In this document: positions 40,969-49,865 of the stretch, piece after piece
Position numbering within the stretch: the first letter of the stretch is position 1
Layout of the letters: the number at the start of each line of letters is the position of its first letter
DNA from: Streptomyces zaomyceticus
GTDB lineage: Bacteria > Actinomycetota > Actinomycetes > Streptomycetales > Streptomycetaceae
Length of the DNA stretch: 64,000 nucleotides
Assembly (NCBI RefSeq): GCF_014656215.1
Contig: NZ_BNBZ01000029.1
Coordinates: 1 to 64,000 of the forward strand
Direction: 5' to 3'
Notes under the pieces: model-generated
Databases searched by the model: none
What the model was told of the DNA's origin: nothing
What the model saw: only the letters and a program-made list of their open reading frames with translations
Made by a program: the position numbers and the translations under genes

Positions 40969-41057
40969 TTCGTGTGTCCGCACGCGGAGACGCGTACGCG
41001 GAGATCCGCACACAGAGGCGCGTACGGGGAGGAGGCCGGCGCCCCCTCCCCGTACCG

Positions 41058-41900
41058 TCACACGTCCTCGCGGGACCGCGAGCGGCTCCCCCGCCTGCCC
41101 CGCAGCGCGAGCACCAGCGCCACCACGGCCACCACCGCGACGAGCAGGGCCCAGTCCGGGACCGCCCGGCCCAGCGAGGCCACCCGCTGCTCCACGGCGA
41201 ACGAGTCGTCCACCGACAGCAGGCCCGGCAGCGCCGTCGTCCCGTCGAAGACCAGGAAGAGCGTGCCGAGGGCCACGAAGAAGAGGCCCGAGAGGAGCGA
41301 GGTCGAATGGAGCGTGAGGGGCCCGGCCTTGAGCGGGCGGCCGCGCAGCCAGGACCGCCGGCCGAGGTCGTACCGCTCCCAGAGCAGCGCGAGGACGAAC
41401 AGCGGGACCGCCATGCCCAGCGCGTACACCGCGAGGAGGAGCCCCCCGTACGCCGGGCTGCCGCTCAGCGCCGCCACCGTCAGGACGCTGCCGAGGATCG
41501 GGCCCGCGCAGAAGCCCGCGAGGCCGTAGACCAGACCGAGGGCGTAGACGGAGAGGGCCGACGTGGGCCGGATCCGGCCGCTCGCCTCGGCGATCCGCCG
41601 GGAGGCGAAGCCCAGGCCCAGGATCTGGAGCACACCGAGCCCGACGATCAGCCAGCCGCCGGCGGTGACCAGGAGGTCCCGGTGGCCGTAGAAGAGGCGG
41701 CCCGCGAAGGAGCCGGCCGCGCCCAGCGGGACGAGGGTGGTCGCCAGGCCCGCGTAGAGGATGCCGGTCCTGGCCACCAGCTTCGCGCGGGTCTCGATCG
41801 AGTACGCGAAGAAGGCGGGCAGGAGCAGGGCGCTGCACGGGCTGAGCAGGGCGAGCAGCCCGCCGAGGAAGGCGGCGAAGTAGCCGATGCCGGAGGTCAC
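41058..41900 (-). CDS. CcdA-like thiol-disulfide membrane transporter
   Basis: A 280-residue protein with about seven membrane helices, of the CcdA/DsbD transmembrane family that passes electrons from cytoplasmic thioredoxin to extracytoplasmic thiols. The redox cysteines are in LLSPCSALLLP (near residue 21) and AGFCAGPILGS (near residue 150). The C-terminus is Arg-rich. The GTG start overlaps the stop of the upstream DsbA-like gene (GTGA). The pair forms an electron-delivery unit for extracytoplasmic disulfide chemistry. Confidence 0.9.
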   Translation of the reverse strand: MTSGIGYFAAFLGGLLALLSPCSALLLPAFFAYSIETRAKLVARTGILYAGLATTLVPLGAAGSFAGRLFYGHRDLLVTAGGWLIVGLGVLQILGLGFASRRIAEASGRIRPTSALSVYALGLVYGLAGFCAGPILGSVLTVAALSGSPAYGGLLLAVYALGMAVPLFVLALLWERYDLGRRSWLRGRPLKAGPLTLHSTSLLSGLFFVALGTLFLVFDGTTALPGLLSVDDSFAVEQRVASLGRAVPDWALLVAVVAVVALVLALRGRRGSRSRSREDV

Positions 41901-42673
41901 TGCCCGGCGCCCGGCTTCGCGGTGCCGTGGCCCGCCTCCGGAGACTTCCCCTTCCCCTTCTCCTCGGCCGCCTCCGCCGCGGCCTCGATCGCCTCCGTGA
42001 AGGTCTCCAGGGGCTGCGCACCGGCGATCGGCCGGCCGTTGACCAGGAAGGACGGGGTGGAGGTGGCGCCCAGGGAGTACCCCTGCTCCTGGTCCGCGCG
42101 GACGGCCTCGCGGGCCGCCGTCCCGTCGGTGTCCTTCGCGAAGCGGGCTGCGTCGGGAACACCCGCCTCCGCGGCGAGGGCGGCGAGCCGGTCCTTGCCG
42201 AAGCCCTTCTCCTTGGCGCCCTCGGCGTAGGCCGCCTTGTGGAACTGCCAGAACCGGCCCTGCTGCCCGGCCGCCCAGGAGGCGCGGGCGACCGCCTCGG
42301 ACTCCTCGCCGAAGATCGGGAAGTTGCGCCATTCGATGCGCAGGGTGCCGTTCTCGACGTACTTCTTCATCAGGACCGGCTCGGTGTCCCGGGCGAACTT
42401 CCCGCAGTAGCCGCACTTGAAGTCGGCGTACTCGATGAGCACGACGGGCGCGTCGGCCCGGCCGGCGGCGAGCTTGTCGGAGGCGTCGCGGCGGGCGTAG
42501 GCCTCCAGTTCGGCGTAGACGCCGGCGGACGGGTCGGCGGAGACCTCGGCGACGGCCGAGGAGCCGGACGCACCGGGGGACGCGGGCTTGGTGGCGGTGT
42601 ACGAGACAACCCCGAGCAGGGCGGCGGCGACCGCCACCCCGGCGACGATCACGAGCGGCTTGGACTTGGGCAT
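41897..42673 (-). CDS. Membrane-anchored DsbA-like thioredoxin-fold protein
   Basis: A 258-residue protein with an N-terminal anchor (about 7-27) and an extracytoplasmic DsbA-type domain. The active site is Cys87-Gly-Tyr-Cys90 in YADFKCGYCGKF, and the cis-Pro loop is GATSTPSFLVNG. The helical insert typical of DsbA lies between them. A charged Ala/Glu/Lys tail ends the protein. AGGAG lies 9 nt before the ATG. Its stop overlaps the ccdA start, and a small membrane protein precedes it by 57 bp. Confidence 0.9.
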   Translation of the reverse strand: MPKSKPLVIVAGVAVAAALLGVVSYTATKPASPGASGSSAVAEVSADPSAGVYAELEAYARRDASDKLAAGRADAPVVLIEYADFKCGYCGKFARDTEPVLMKKYVENGTLRIEWRNFPIFGEESEAVARASWAAGQQGRFWQFHKAAYAEGAKEKGFGKDRLAALAAEAGVPDAARFAKDTDGTAAREAVRADQEQGYSLGATSTPSFLVNGRPIAGAQPLETFTEAIEAAAEAAEEKGKGKSPEAGHGTAKPGAGQ

Positions 42674-42730
42674 GCGGAACTGCTCCTGAGGAGAAGGAAG
42701 ACGGGAGGGACGGCGGGGGCGGCCGTCCGT

Positions 42731-43081
42731 CTACACCCTCAGGACCGACAGCTCCACGGGAGACAGCGGTACGCGCGCGGGGAGCTCCCGCCCCGGCGCC
42801 GCGCCCCGGCCGCCCGGATCCGGTTCCCGGGCCCCGCAGGGGGTCCGGTCGGCGGCGAGGGAGGGCAGCAGCTCCGCGAAACCGTGCGCACGCGGCGGTA
42901 CGACGGGACCCGCGGCCCCTTCGTCGGCGGGGTGGCCCGGATCGCAGCCGGGCACGGCGGCGCCCAGGACGACCGGGGCCGTCCCCGGGGACGTGTCCGC
43001 CGCCGCCCCGCACACCAGGAGGCCCAGCACCAGGGCCACGAGCGCGGCGAACGCCACCGGCACACGGGTGGTGCAGAACAT
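42731..43081 (-). CDS. Small membrane-anchored Cys-containing protein
   Basis: A 116-residue protein of unknown function. A hydrophobic segment (about 8-26) ends in Cys-Gly; the outer part has Cys in AVPGCDPGHP and in DRTPCGAREP and a hydrophobic C-terminus (PVELSVLRV). The layout of three cysteines matches the small protein at 27.7-28.0 kb. Being first in an operon with DsbA-like and CcdA-like genes, it may be a client or cofactor of that thiol pathway. The ATG has GGAGAGG 6-7 nt upstream, which supports it as a real gene. Confidence 0.72.
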   Translation of the reverse strand: MFCTTRVPVAFAALVALVLGLLVCGAAADTSPGTAPVVLGAAVPGCDPGHPADEGAAGPVVPPRAHGFAELLPSLAADRTPCGAREPDPGGRGAAPGRELPARVPLSPVELSVLRV

Positions 43082-43206
43082 GCGAAACCTCTCCGGTCCG
43101 GTCGACGTGTCCGAAATAGTACGCACCCCTCCCGGTGCCCTCCCGGGCAAGCCACTCGTAAATCGGTTCGCCGCTTCTCGGCCGCAGATGCGATCCTGGA
43201 TTCCGT

Positions 43207-46200
43207 ATGTCTACTTCCTTCGCCGCCCTCCAGTCCGTCCTGGCCGAGGTCTCGCTGCGGGACTCCCACCGGCTCGGCCGCCGTCTCGAAGGCGCCCGCC
43301 GCATCCGCAAGCCCGAGGCCCGCGCGGCCGTCCTGGACGAGATCTCCGTCGAGGCGGCCAAGGCCAAGGAACGCGTCGACGGGCGCGCCTCACGCGTGCC
43401 CGCGGTCACGTACCCCGAACAGCTGCCCGTCTCGCAGAAGAAGGACGAGATCCTGGAGGCGATACGTGACCACCAGGTCGTGATCGTCGCCGGTGAGACG
43501 GGCTCCGGAAAGACCACCCAGATCCCGAAGATCTGTCTGGAGCTCGGCCGGGGCGTCCGGGGCATGATCGGGCACACCCAGCCCCGCCGGATCGCGGCCC
43601 GCACGGTCGCCGAGCGGGTCGCCGAGGAGCTGCGGACCCCGCTGGGCGAGGCCGTCGGCTGGAAGGTCCGCTTCACCGACCAGGTGAACCCCGACGCCAC
43701 CTTCGTGAAGCTGATGACGGACGGCATCCTGCTCGCCGAGATCCAGACGGACCGCGAGCTGCGCGCCTACGACACGATCATCATCGACGAGGCCCACGAG
43801 CGGTCCCTCAACATCGACTTCCTGCTCGGCTATCTGGCCCAGCTGCTCCCCAAGCGCCCCGACCTCAAGGTCGTGATCACCTCCGCGACCATCGATCCCG
43901 AGCGCTTCTCCCGCCACTTCGGCGACGCGCCGATCGTCGAGGTCAGCGGACGTACGTACCCGGTCGAGGTCCGTTACCGGCCTCTCCTCGAGGAGGACTC
44001 CGAGGAGTCCGACCGCGACCAGATCACCGCGATCTGCGAGGCCGTCGACGAGCTCCAGGCCGAGGGCCCCGGCGACGTCCTGGTCTTCCTCTCCGGTGAG
44101 CGCGAGATCCGGGACACCGCGGACGCCCTGCTCAAGCGGCAGCTCCGCAACACCGAGGTCCTCCCGCTCTACGCGCGCCTCTCGCACGCCGAGCAGCACC
44201 GGGTCTTCCAGGCGCACTCCGGACGCCGGATCGTCCTCGCCACGAACGTCGCCGAGACCTCGCTGACCGTCCCCGGCATCAAGTACGTGATCGATCCGGG
44301 CACCGCCCGGATCTCCCGCTACTCGCACCGGACCAAGGTGCAGCGGCTGCCGATCGAGCCGGTCAGCCAGGCCAGTGCCAACCAGCGCAAGGGCCGCTGC
44401 GGCCGTACCTCCGACGGCATCTGCATCCGGCTGTACTCCGAGGACGACTTCCTGACCCGTCCGGAGTTCACGGACGCCGAGATCCTCCGTACGAACCTCG
44501 CCTCCGTCATCCTCCAGATGACCGCCGCCGGCCTCGGCGACATCGAGAAGTTCCCCTTCATCGACCCGCCGGACCACCGGAACATCCGGGACGGCGTGCA
44601 GCTCCTCCAGGAGCTGGGCGCGATCGACCCGACGGAGAAGGATCCGAAGAAGCGGCTCACCCAGCAGGGCCGGAAACTCGCCCAGCTGCCCGTGGACCCC
44701 CGGCTCGCCCGGATGGTCCTGGAGGCCGACAAGAACGGCTGTGTCCGCGAGGTCATGGTCATCGCCGCCGCGCTCTCCATCCAGGACCCGCGCGAGCGGC
44801 CGGCGGAGAAGCAGACGCAGGCCGACCAGCAGCACGCCCGGTTCAAGGACGAGACGAGCGACTTCCTCGCCTTCCTGAACATGTGGCGGTACGTCCGCGA
44901 GCAGCAGAAGGAGCGGGGCTCCAGCTCCTTCCGCCGGATGTGCAAGCAGGAGTACCTGAACTTCCTGCGCATCCGCGAGTGGCAGGACATCTACGCCCAG
45001 CTGCGGACGGTCGCGAAGCAGCTGGGCATCCAGGTGAACGAGGAGGACGCCCCCGAGCAGTCCGTCCACGTGTCGCTGCTCGCCGGACTCCTCAGCCACA
45101 TCGGCATGAAGGACGTGAAGGAGGGCGCGAAGAACGACTACCTGGGCGCCCGCAGCGCCAAGTTCGCGATCTTCCCCGGTTCCGCGCTCTTCAAGAAGCC
45201 CCCGCGTTTCGTCATGTCCGCCGAGCTGGTGGAGACCTCGCGCCTCTGGGCCCGGGTCAACGCGCGCGTGGAGCCCGAGTGGATCGAGCCGCTCGCCCAG
45301 CACCTGGTGAAGAAGACGTACAGCGAGCCGCACTGGGAGAAGGACCAGGCGGCCGTGATGGCCTTCGAGAAGGTGACGCTGTACGGCGTCCCGATCATCG
45401 CCGACCGCAAGGTCAACTACGGCCGGATCGATCCCGAGGTCTCCCGCGACCTGTTCATCAGGAACGCGCTCGTCGAGGGCGACTGGCGCACGCACCACAA
45501 GTTCTTCGCGGACAACCGCAAGCTCCTCACCGAGGTCGAGGAGCTGGAGCACCGGGCGCGGCGCCGGGACATCCTGGTCGACGACGAGACGCTCTTCGAC
45601 TTCTACGACAAGCGCGTCCCCGAACACGTCGTGTCCGGAGCCCACTTCGACTCCTGGTGGAAGCACAAGCGCCACGACGAGCCGGAGTTCCTGGACTTCG
45701 AGCGCGAGATGCTCATCAACGAGAAGGCCGCCGGCGTCACCAAGGACGACTACCCGGACTCCTGGCGGCAGGGTCCGCTGAAGTTCCGGGTGACGTACCA
45801 GTTCGAGCCGGGTGCGGACGCCGACGGTGTGACGGTCCACGTCCCGCTCCAGGTGCTGAACCAGGTGACGGACGAGGGCTTCGAGTGGCAGATCCCGGGA
45901 CTGCGCACCGAGGTCGTCACCGAGCTGATCCGTTCGCTCCCGAAGCCGATCCGCCGCCATTACGTGCCCGCGCCGAACTTCGCGTCCCGCTTCCTGGACA
46001 CGGTCGTGCCCGTGCAGGAGCCGCTGGCGGGGGCGCTCGCCCGCGAACTCCAGCGGATGGTCGGGGTGCCGGTCACGGCCGAGGACTTCGACTGGGCGAA
46101 GGTGCCCGAGCACCTCAAGGTGACCTTCCGGATCGTCGACGAGCGGCGCAGGAAGCTCGCCGAGGACAAGGATCTGGAGACGCTGCGGCTGCGGCTGCGC

Positions 46201-47145
46201 CCCAAGGCCCGCAAGGCGCTCTCCCAGGCCGCCGCGGCGGCCACCGGAGGCCCGGACGGCTCCGGGCCGTCCCTGGAGCGCTCGGGGCTCACGGACTGGA
46301 CGATCGGGACGCTCACGAAGGTCTTCGAGACCAAGCGGGCCGGTCAGCCGGTCAAGGCGTACCCGGCGCTCGTGGACGAGGGCGCGACCGTCGCCGTACG
46401 GCTCTTCGACACGGAGGCCGAACAGGCGCAGGCGATGTGGCGGGGCACCCGGAAGCTGATCATGCTGAACATCCCGGTGAACCCGGCGAAGTTCGCCTCG
46501 GACAAGCTGACCAACCAGCAGAAGCTGGCCCTGTCCTCGAACCCGCACGGCTCGATCCAGGCGCTGTTCGACGACTGCGCGACCGCCGCGGCCGACCGGC
46601 TGATGGCGGACCACGGCGGTCCGGCCTGGGACGAGGAGTCCTTCCGGAAGCTGTTCGACAAGGTCCGCGCGGACCTGGTGGACACGACCGTGCGGACGGT
46701 GGGCCAGGTCCAGCAGATCCTGGCGGCCTGGCAGGCGTGCGAGCGCCGGCTGAAGTCGACGAACAGCCTGGCGCTGATCAACAACCTGACCGACGTGCGC
46801 GCCCAGCTCGCCTGGCTGATGCCGGCCGGATTCGTCACCCGTACGGGTCTGAAGCGGCTCCCGGACCTGATGCGCTATCTGGTGGCGGTGGACCGGCGGC
46901 TCCAGCAGATGCCGACCGGGGTCCAGCGGGACACCACCCGGATGGAGAAGGTCCAGGAGATGCAGGACGAGTACGCCTGGCTCCTCGAACAGCTCCCGAA
47001 GGGCCGTCCGGTGCCGTCCGAGGTCACCGACATCCGCTGGATGATCGAGGAGCTGCGGGTGAGCTACTTCGCGCACGCCCTGGGCACGGCGCACCCCGTC
47101 TCGGACAAGCGGATCGTGAAGGCCATCGACGCGGCGGCCCCGTAG
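43207..47145 (+). CDS. hrpA: ATP-dependent helicase HrpA (DEAH box)
   Basis: A 1312-residue DEAH-box RNA helicase. Walker A is GETGSGKT (96-103), the DEAH box is at 194-197 (IIIDEAHERS), SAT follows, and the helicase C-domain motif QRKGRCGRT is clear. The helicase-associated and OB-fold regions lead to the long HrpA-specific C-terminal domain, so the full bacterial HrpA length is present. E. coli HrpA rescues stalled ribosomes and processes some mRNAs. No strong Shine-Dalgarno precedes the ATG. It is divergent from the small-protein/DsbA/CcdA operon by 125 bp. Confidence 0.95.
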   Translation: MSTSFAALQSVLAEVSLRDSHRLGRRLEGARRIRKPEARAAVLDEISVEAAKAKERVDGRASRVPAVTYPEQLPVSQKKDEILEAIRDHQVVIVAGETGSGKTTQIPKICLELGRGVRGMIGHTQPRRIAARTVAERVAEELRTPLGEAVGWKVRFTDQVNPDATFVKLMTDGILLAEIQTDRELRAYDTIIIDEAHERSLNIDFLLGYLAQLLPKRPDLKVVITSATIDPERFSRHFGDAPIVEVSGRTYPVEVRYRPLLEEDSEESDRDQITAICEAVDELQAEGPGDVLVFLSGEREIRDTADALLKRQLRNTEVLPLYARLSHAEQHRVFQAHSGRRIVLATNVAETSLTVPGIKYVIDPGTARISRYSHRTKVQRLPIEPVSQASANQRKGRCGRTSDGICIRLYSEDDFLTRPEFTDAEILRTNLASVILQMTAAGLGDIEKFPFIDPPDHRNIRDGVQLLQELGAIDPTEKDPKKRLTQQGRKLAQLPVDPRLARMVLEADKNGCVREVMVIAAALSIQDPRERPAEKQTQADQQHARFKDETSDFLAFLNMWRYVREQQKERGSSSFRRMCKQEYLNFLRIREWQDIYAQLRTVAKQLGIQVNEEDAPEQSVHVSLLAGLLSHIGMKDVKEGAKNDYLGARSAKFAIFPGSALFKKPPRFVMSAELVETSRLWARVNARVEPEWIEPLAQHLVKKTYSEPHWEKDQAAVMAFEKVTLYGVPIIADRKVNYGRIDPEVSRDLFIRNALVEGDWRTHHKFFADNRKLLTEVEELEHRARRRDILVDDETLFDFYDKRVPEHVVSGAHFDSWWKHKRHDEPEFLDFEREMLINEKAAGVTKDDYPDSWRQGPLKFRVTYQFEPGADADGVTVHVPLQVLNQVTDEGFEWQIPGLRTEVVTELIRSLPKPIRRHYVPAPNFASRFLDTVVPVQEPLAGALARELQRMVGVPVTAEDFDWAKVPEHLKVTFRIVDERRRKLAEDKDLETLRLRLRPKARKALSQAAAAATGGPDGSGPSLERSGLTDWTIGTLTKVFETKRAGQPVKAYPALVDEGATVAVRLFDTEAEQAQAMWRGTRKLIMLNIPVNPAKFASDKLTNQQKLALSSNPHGSIQALFDDCATAAADRLMADHGGPAWDEESFRKLFDKVRADLVDTTVRTVGQVQQILAAWQACERRLKSTNSLALINNLTDVRAQLAWLMPAGFVTRTGLKRLPDLMRYLVAVDRRLQQMPTGVQRDTTRMEKVQEMQDEYAWLLEQLPKGRPVPSEVTDIRWMIEELRVSYFAHALGTAHPVSDKRIVKAIDAAAP

Positions 47146-47161
47146 CGGGGCCGTCGGTGAG

Positions 47162-47191
47162 TTCGACCGGACCGCTGACCTGCTGTACAGT
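47162..47191 (+). promoter_or_regulatory. Promoter of tRNA-Asp copy 2
   Basis: TTCGAC (47162-47167), 18-bp spacer and TACAGT (47186-47191), starting 17 bp past the hrpA stop. Confidence 0.6.
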
Positions 47192-47226
47192 GTTCCTCGC
47201 AGCCACTTACGAGGGGCCGCCAGCAA

Positions 47227-47300
47227 GGACCTGTGGAGCAGTTGGTTAGCTCGCCACCCTGTCAAGGTGGAGGTCGCGGGTTCAAGTCCCGTCAGGTTCG
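47227..47300 (+). tRNA. tRNA-Asp(GUC), copy 2
   Basis: A 74-nt cloverleaf with anticodon GUC and acceptor GGACCTG. The body is identical to copy 1. Confidence 0.95.
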
Positions 47301-47307
47301 CTTTGAG

Positions 47308-47339
47308 GAAAGGCCCGCATCGTGAGATGCGGGCCTTTC
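47308..47339 (+). terminator. Terminator of tRNA-Asp copy 2
   Basis: A perfect 14-bp stem (GAAAGGCCCGCATC and complement) with a GTGA tetraloop, then TTTGT. Confidence 0.85.
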
Positions 47340-47427
47340 TTTGTGCTCCCGTGTCTTGACGGGGCCACAGGCCCGCCGGTACCCCGGACATCAGGGAATC
47401 GGGGGCCCACACCGGAGGTGGTCGCGC

Positions 47428-47712
47428 ATGGCCGCGGCGTCCGCAGCACGGCACGACACGCGCGCGCTGCTGCGCGCCCATCTGGCGGCCGCGTCCCGCT
47501 ACGGACACCTCACGCGCCACTGCGTGGTCTGCCATCGCCTCCTGCGGCTCTCCATGGAGCTTCCCGAGCCCGACTTCCGTGAGCCCGGCTTTCCCGAGCC
47601 CGACGTCCGCGAGCCCGGCTTTCCCGGGGCCGGGTCCCGGGAGCGTCCGGAGCCTCCGGATGCCCCGGAGCCGGCGGAGGCCACGGAGGACGAAAGTCCC
47701 ACCGACCCATGA
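47428..47712 (+). CDS. Small conserved Streptomyces protein (DUF6274-like)
   Basis: A 94-residue protein. The N-terminal half (about 8-45) is the conserved part, RALLRAHLAAAS followed by HLTRHCVVCHRLLRL with a CxxC pair flanked by His, which could bind zinc. The C-terminal half is a Pro/Glu-rich tail with REPGFPEPD repeats from duplicated DNA. GGAGG lies 9 nt before the ATG. I remember similar genes beside bldC in other Streptomyces and the DUF6274 label, but am not certain of the number. Function unknown. Confidence 0.75.
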   Translation: MAAASAARHDTRALLRAHLAAASRYGHLTRHCVVCHRLLRLSMELPEPDFREPGFPEPDVREPGFPGAGSRERPEPPDAPEPAEATEDESPTDP

Positions 47713-48053
47713 CCAACGGCGGGTTGGGGGCGTTCCGCGAAGTGGGAGGCTGTTCTTTGGCAAGACATGGCGAGTGTGACGGGAGTCACTGAGGCAGTTT
47801 CAGAAACCGCTTCACTTACACCCTCCCTACACCAGCCCGATTTAATATGTGCAATTGCACCACTCCCCAAGAAGTGGCGCCGGACACAAAAGAAGATCGC
47901 GCCAGACCCGGCGGAGTCCAGCGCGATCGATGACGAAGGCCTGTTGGGGCAGGAATCCGTCGGCAGAGCTAGGGGTGGGCGACCGGATTGGGGGATCCGG
48001 ACAGGCCCGGTGTTACGGGGTACTGCGGGGTACTACGGGGTGTTTGCGCGACC
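47713..48053. other. Intergenic region 3' of bldC
   Basis: No gene is convincing in these 341 bases. It holds GTGCAATTGCAC (47849-47860), a perfect 12-bp palindrome in an AT-rich island; arms GATCGCGC/GCGCGATC (47895-47902, 47921-47928) with an 18-nt loop; GCAGTTTCAGAAACCGC, a near-palindrome at about 47793-47809; and a decamer repeated three times (about 48012-48042, CGGGGTACTA type) next to the bldC stop. Confidence 0.5.
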
Positions 48054-48260
48054 TCAGGCCTCGCTGCGCTGCTGCGGAATACCCGCCAGCAGCGCGCGGA
48101 CCTCGGCCTCGCGGTAGCGGCGGTGCCCACCCAGGGTGCGGATGGACGTGAGCTTCCCGGCCTTCGCCCAACGGGTCACCGTCTTCGGGTCCACACGGAA
48201 CATCGTGGCAACCTCGGCAGGGGTCAGCAGCGGCTCGGCATCAGGGGTGCGAGCGGTCAT
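48054..48260 (-). CDS. bldC: Developmental regulator BldC
   Basis: A 68-residue MerR-like DNA-binding protein consisting of only the winged helix (LLTPAEVATMFRVDPKTVTRWAKAGKL, then the wing TLGGHRRYREAEV). Length and sequence match, as far as I recall exactly, S. coelicolor BldC, which binds cooperatively to direct repeats and holds back entry into development. GAGGAGG lies 6 nt before the ATG. Upstream, GAACCGA/TCGGTTC (48278-48297) could form a small hairpin just before the ribosome-binding site. Confidence 0.97.
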   Translation of the reverse strand: MTARTPDAEPLLTPAEVATMFRVDPKTVTRWAKAGKLTSIRTLGGHRRYREAEVRALLAGIPQQRSEA

Positions 48261-48842
48261 GAGCGGCCTCCTCGGGAGAACCGAACCTTCTCGGTTCTTT
48301 CCTCTAAATTCTGCACCTTGACCCGCGTTGCCCGAAATGGCAGAAGCGGGCCGAGTCGGTTATAGGACGAACGGCTTGTCCTCGGCACTACAACTACACC
48401 ATCCGTCCAGCCACGTCGGCCAAACCGATGGAATTGCCCTCGCAGGTGTTCATCAGCGGCGGAAGTCGATGGACCATGCCATAACGGACAGTCACGCCAC
48501 TGTGACGATCAGTCACAGAGCGATCAGGAGTCCTCAGACCCCCCATAGAGTGCAATGCTGAGCGTTCCGCCCATAGATGGACGGAAGGAACCCTCCCCGG
48601 ACTCCTTGTCCTATTTTGGCACGAGGGTGGGTGATGGGCGCAAGGGTGCGTTACGTGCTGTCCGTCACGCTTGAGCCAAAGGCCCGGATCGGGACCAACG
48701 TCCCCGCCCAGCGGGTGCCGAAAGGCCCGGACACGCCGACCGGCCAAAACCGGGCATGCGGTATCCGGACATCCCTGAAGATCATTTACACCGGCCGTAC
48801 ATGTCTTGTCGATACCGACCTGACGAAGATGCCCGACTGATG
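48261..48842. promoter_or_regulatory. Long bldC upstream region
   Basis: These 582 bases hold no convincing gene. On the minus strand TATAAC (48359-48364) is a candidate -10, with AGGAC/GTCCT arms (48364-48382) overlapping it. Farther up TGTGAC-GATCA-GTCACA (48501-48517) is a clean inverted repeat, with an extra GTCAC 15 bp away. TTCCG/CGGAA arms flank 48563-48585. The length suggests heavy regulation or an unannotated small RNA. Confidence 0.45.
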
Positions 48843-49709
48843 TCAATTCGCGAAGCGGAGCTCCCTGACCGTCCGCCAGCGCTCCGCGAGCCGCCCGTAC
48901 GCGTCACTCGCCGCCTCGCCGTCGCCGGCCCGCAGCGCCGCGATCCCCTCCGCCATCTGTGCCGCCGACCGGTCCTCCGCGAGCCACTCCTCCGTCACCG
49001 CGTGCACGAGCCCGCCGAAGTCCAGCTCCACCAGGGCCCGCGGATGGAACTCCTCCAGCCACCGCCCCACCTCGATCAGCCCCTCCGTCATGGGACCGTC
49101 GTCGATCGACTCCCGCAGCGCCCGCAGCGCCCGCGCGAGACGCCGGCGCGCCTGCGCCATCGTCGTCCGGTAGCGCAGCACCGGCGCCCGGCCCGGCTCC
49201 GCGGCCCCCTCGCCGCCCGGCGCCCCCGGCTCGTACTCCCTGTCCTCGTCCCCGAAGAGCGCGAACCAGCGCAGCGGCACATGCCAGACCGCCGTGCGGA
49301 TCCACGGCCGCGCGTCCGGGTTCCTGCTGAGCCAGCGCTCGTAGTCGCTCGCCACCTGCAGGCGCACCACCGGCGGCAGCATCGCGTCGAGCACCGGCTC
49401 GGGGAACTGGCCGTCCAGCTCCTGGAGCGCCAGCCATCCCCGCAGCCTCGTCCGCCACGGACAGATCACCACCACCCCGTCCACATGGGCGACGAAGGCC
49501 TCCCCGCTCTCGTGGACCGGCACCGGGACCGGCGGCGTCGGCAACAGGTCCGCGAGCGAACGACGCAGCTCCTCCTGGGCCCCCGGAGTGAGCGGCCGAC
49601 GGGCGTACCGGGCCCAGTGGGTCCGCTCCGGCTCGGGGAACGCGGCCAGCGGCTCGTACACGCGCAGATAGGACGCGTAGGGGATGAGGACCGAGGAGGC
49701 GACCGACAT
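48843..49709 (-). CDS. Conserved Streptomyces hypothetical protein
   Basis: A 288-residue soluble protein whose family I do not recognise. It begins SVLIPYASYLRVYEPLAAFPEPER and contains a conserved-looking Trp-rich centre (WLSRNPDARPWIRTAVWHVPLRWFALFGDE), then an acidic loop and two long helices. There is no signal peptide or membrane helix. GGAAGGA lies about 9 nt before the ATG, and the gene sits between bldC and vdh as I recall for an unnamed S. coelicolor gene. It is divergent from vdh. Confidence 0.8.
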   Translation of the reverse strand: MSVASSVLIPYASYLRVYEPLAAFPEPERTHWARYARRPLTPGAQEELRRSLADLLPTPPVPVPVHESGEAFVAHVDGVVVICPWRTRLRGWLALQELDGQFPEPVLDAMLPPVVRLQVASDYERWLSRNPDARPWIRTAVWHVPLRWFALFGDEDREYEPGAPGGEGAAEPGRAPVLRYRTTMAQARRRLARALRALRESIDDGPMTEGLIEVGRWLEEFHPRALVELDFGGLVHAVTEEWLAEDRSAAQMAEGIAALRAGDGEAASDAYGRLAERWRTVRELRFAN

Positions 49710-49865
49710 GTCGCAAATCCTTCCACGGAGGTACTCCGGGAGGGGGTGATCCTGAGCACTGCCGCTGATCTACGCCCAGGTAGGACTTACTCTCTTGCCG
49801 AACCGGTCCCTCCCCCACCCGTAGGGAGGGACCACACCGCCGCTTCGTACTTGGGAGTCACCACC

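Noticed and set aside
43390..47763. Minus-strand open frame of about 1450 codons opposite hrpA
   Set aside because: Leu/Val/Asp/Arg-rich translation typical of the GC-rich reverse frame; hrpA has full motif support on the other strand and the frame runs through tRNA-Asp.
47767..48151. Small plus-strand genes opposite bldC
   Set aside because: No ribosome-binding sites, poor codon bias, and overlap with bldC and repeats.
48501..48517. CRP site upstream of bldC
   Set aside because: TGTGA and TCACA halves are present but spaced by 7 rather than 6 bases. Kept only as an unassigned inverted repeat.
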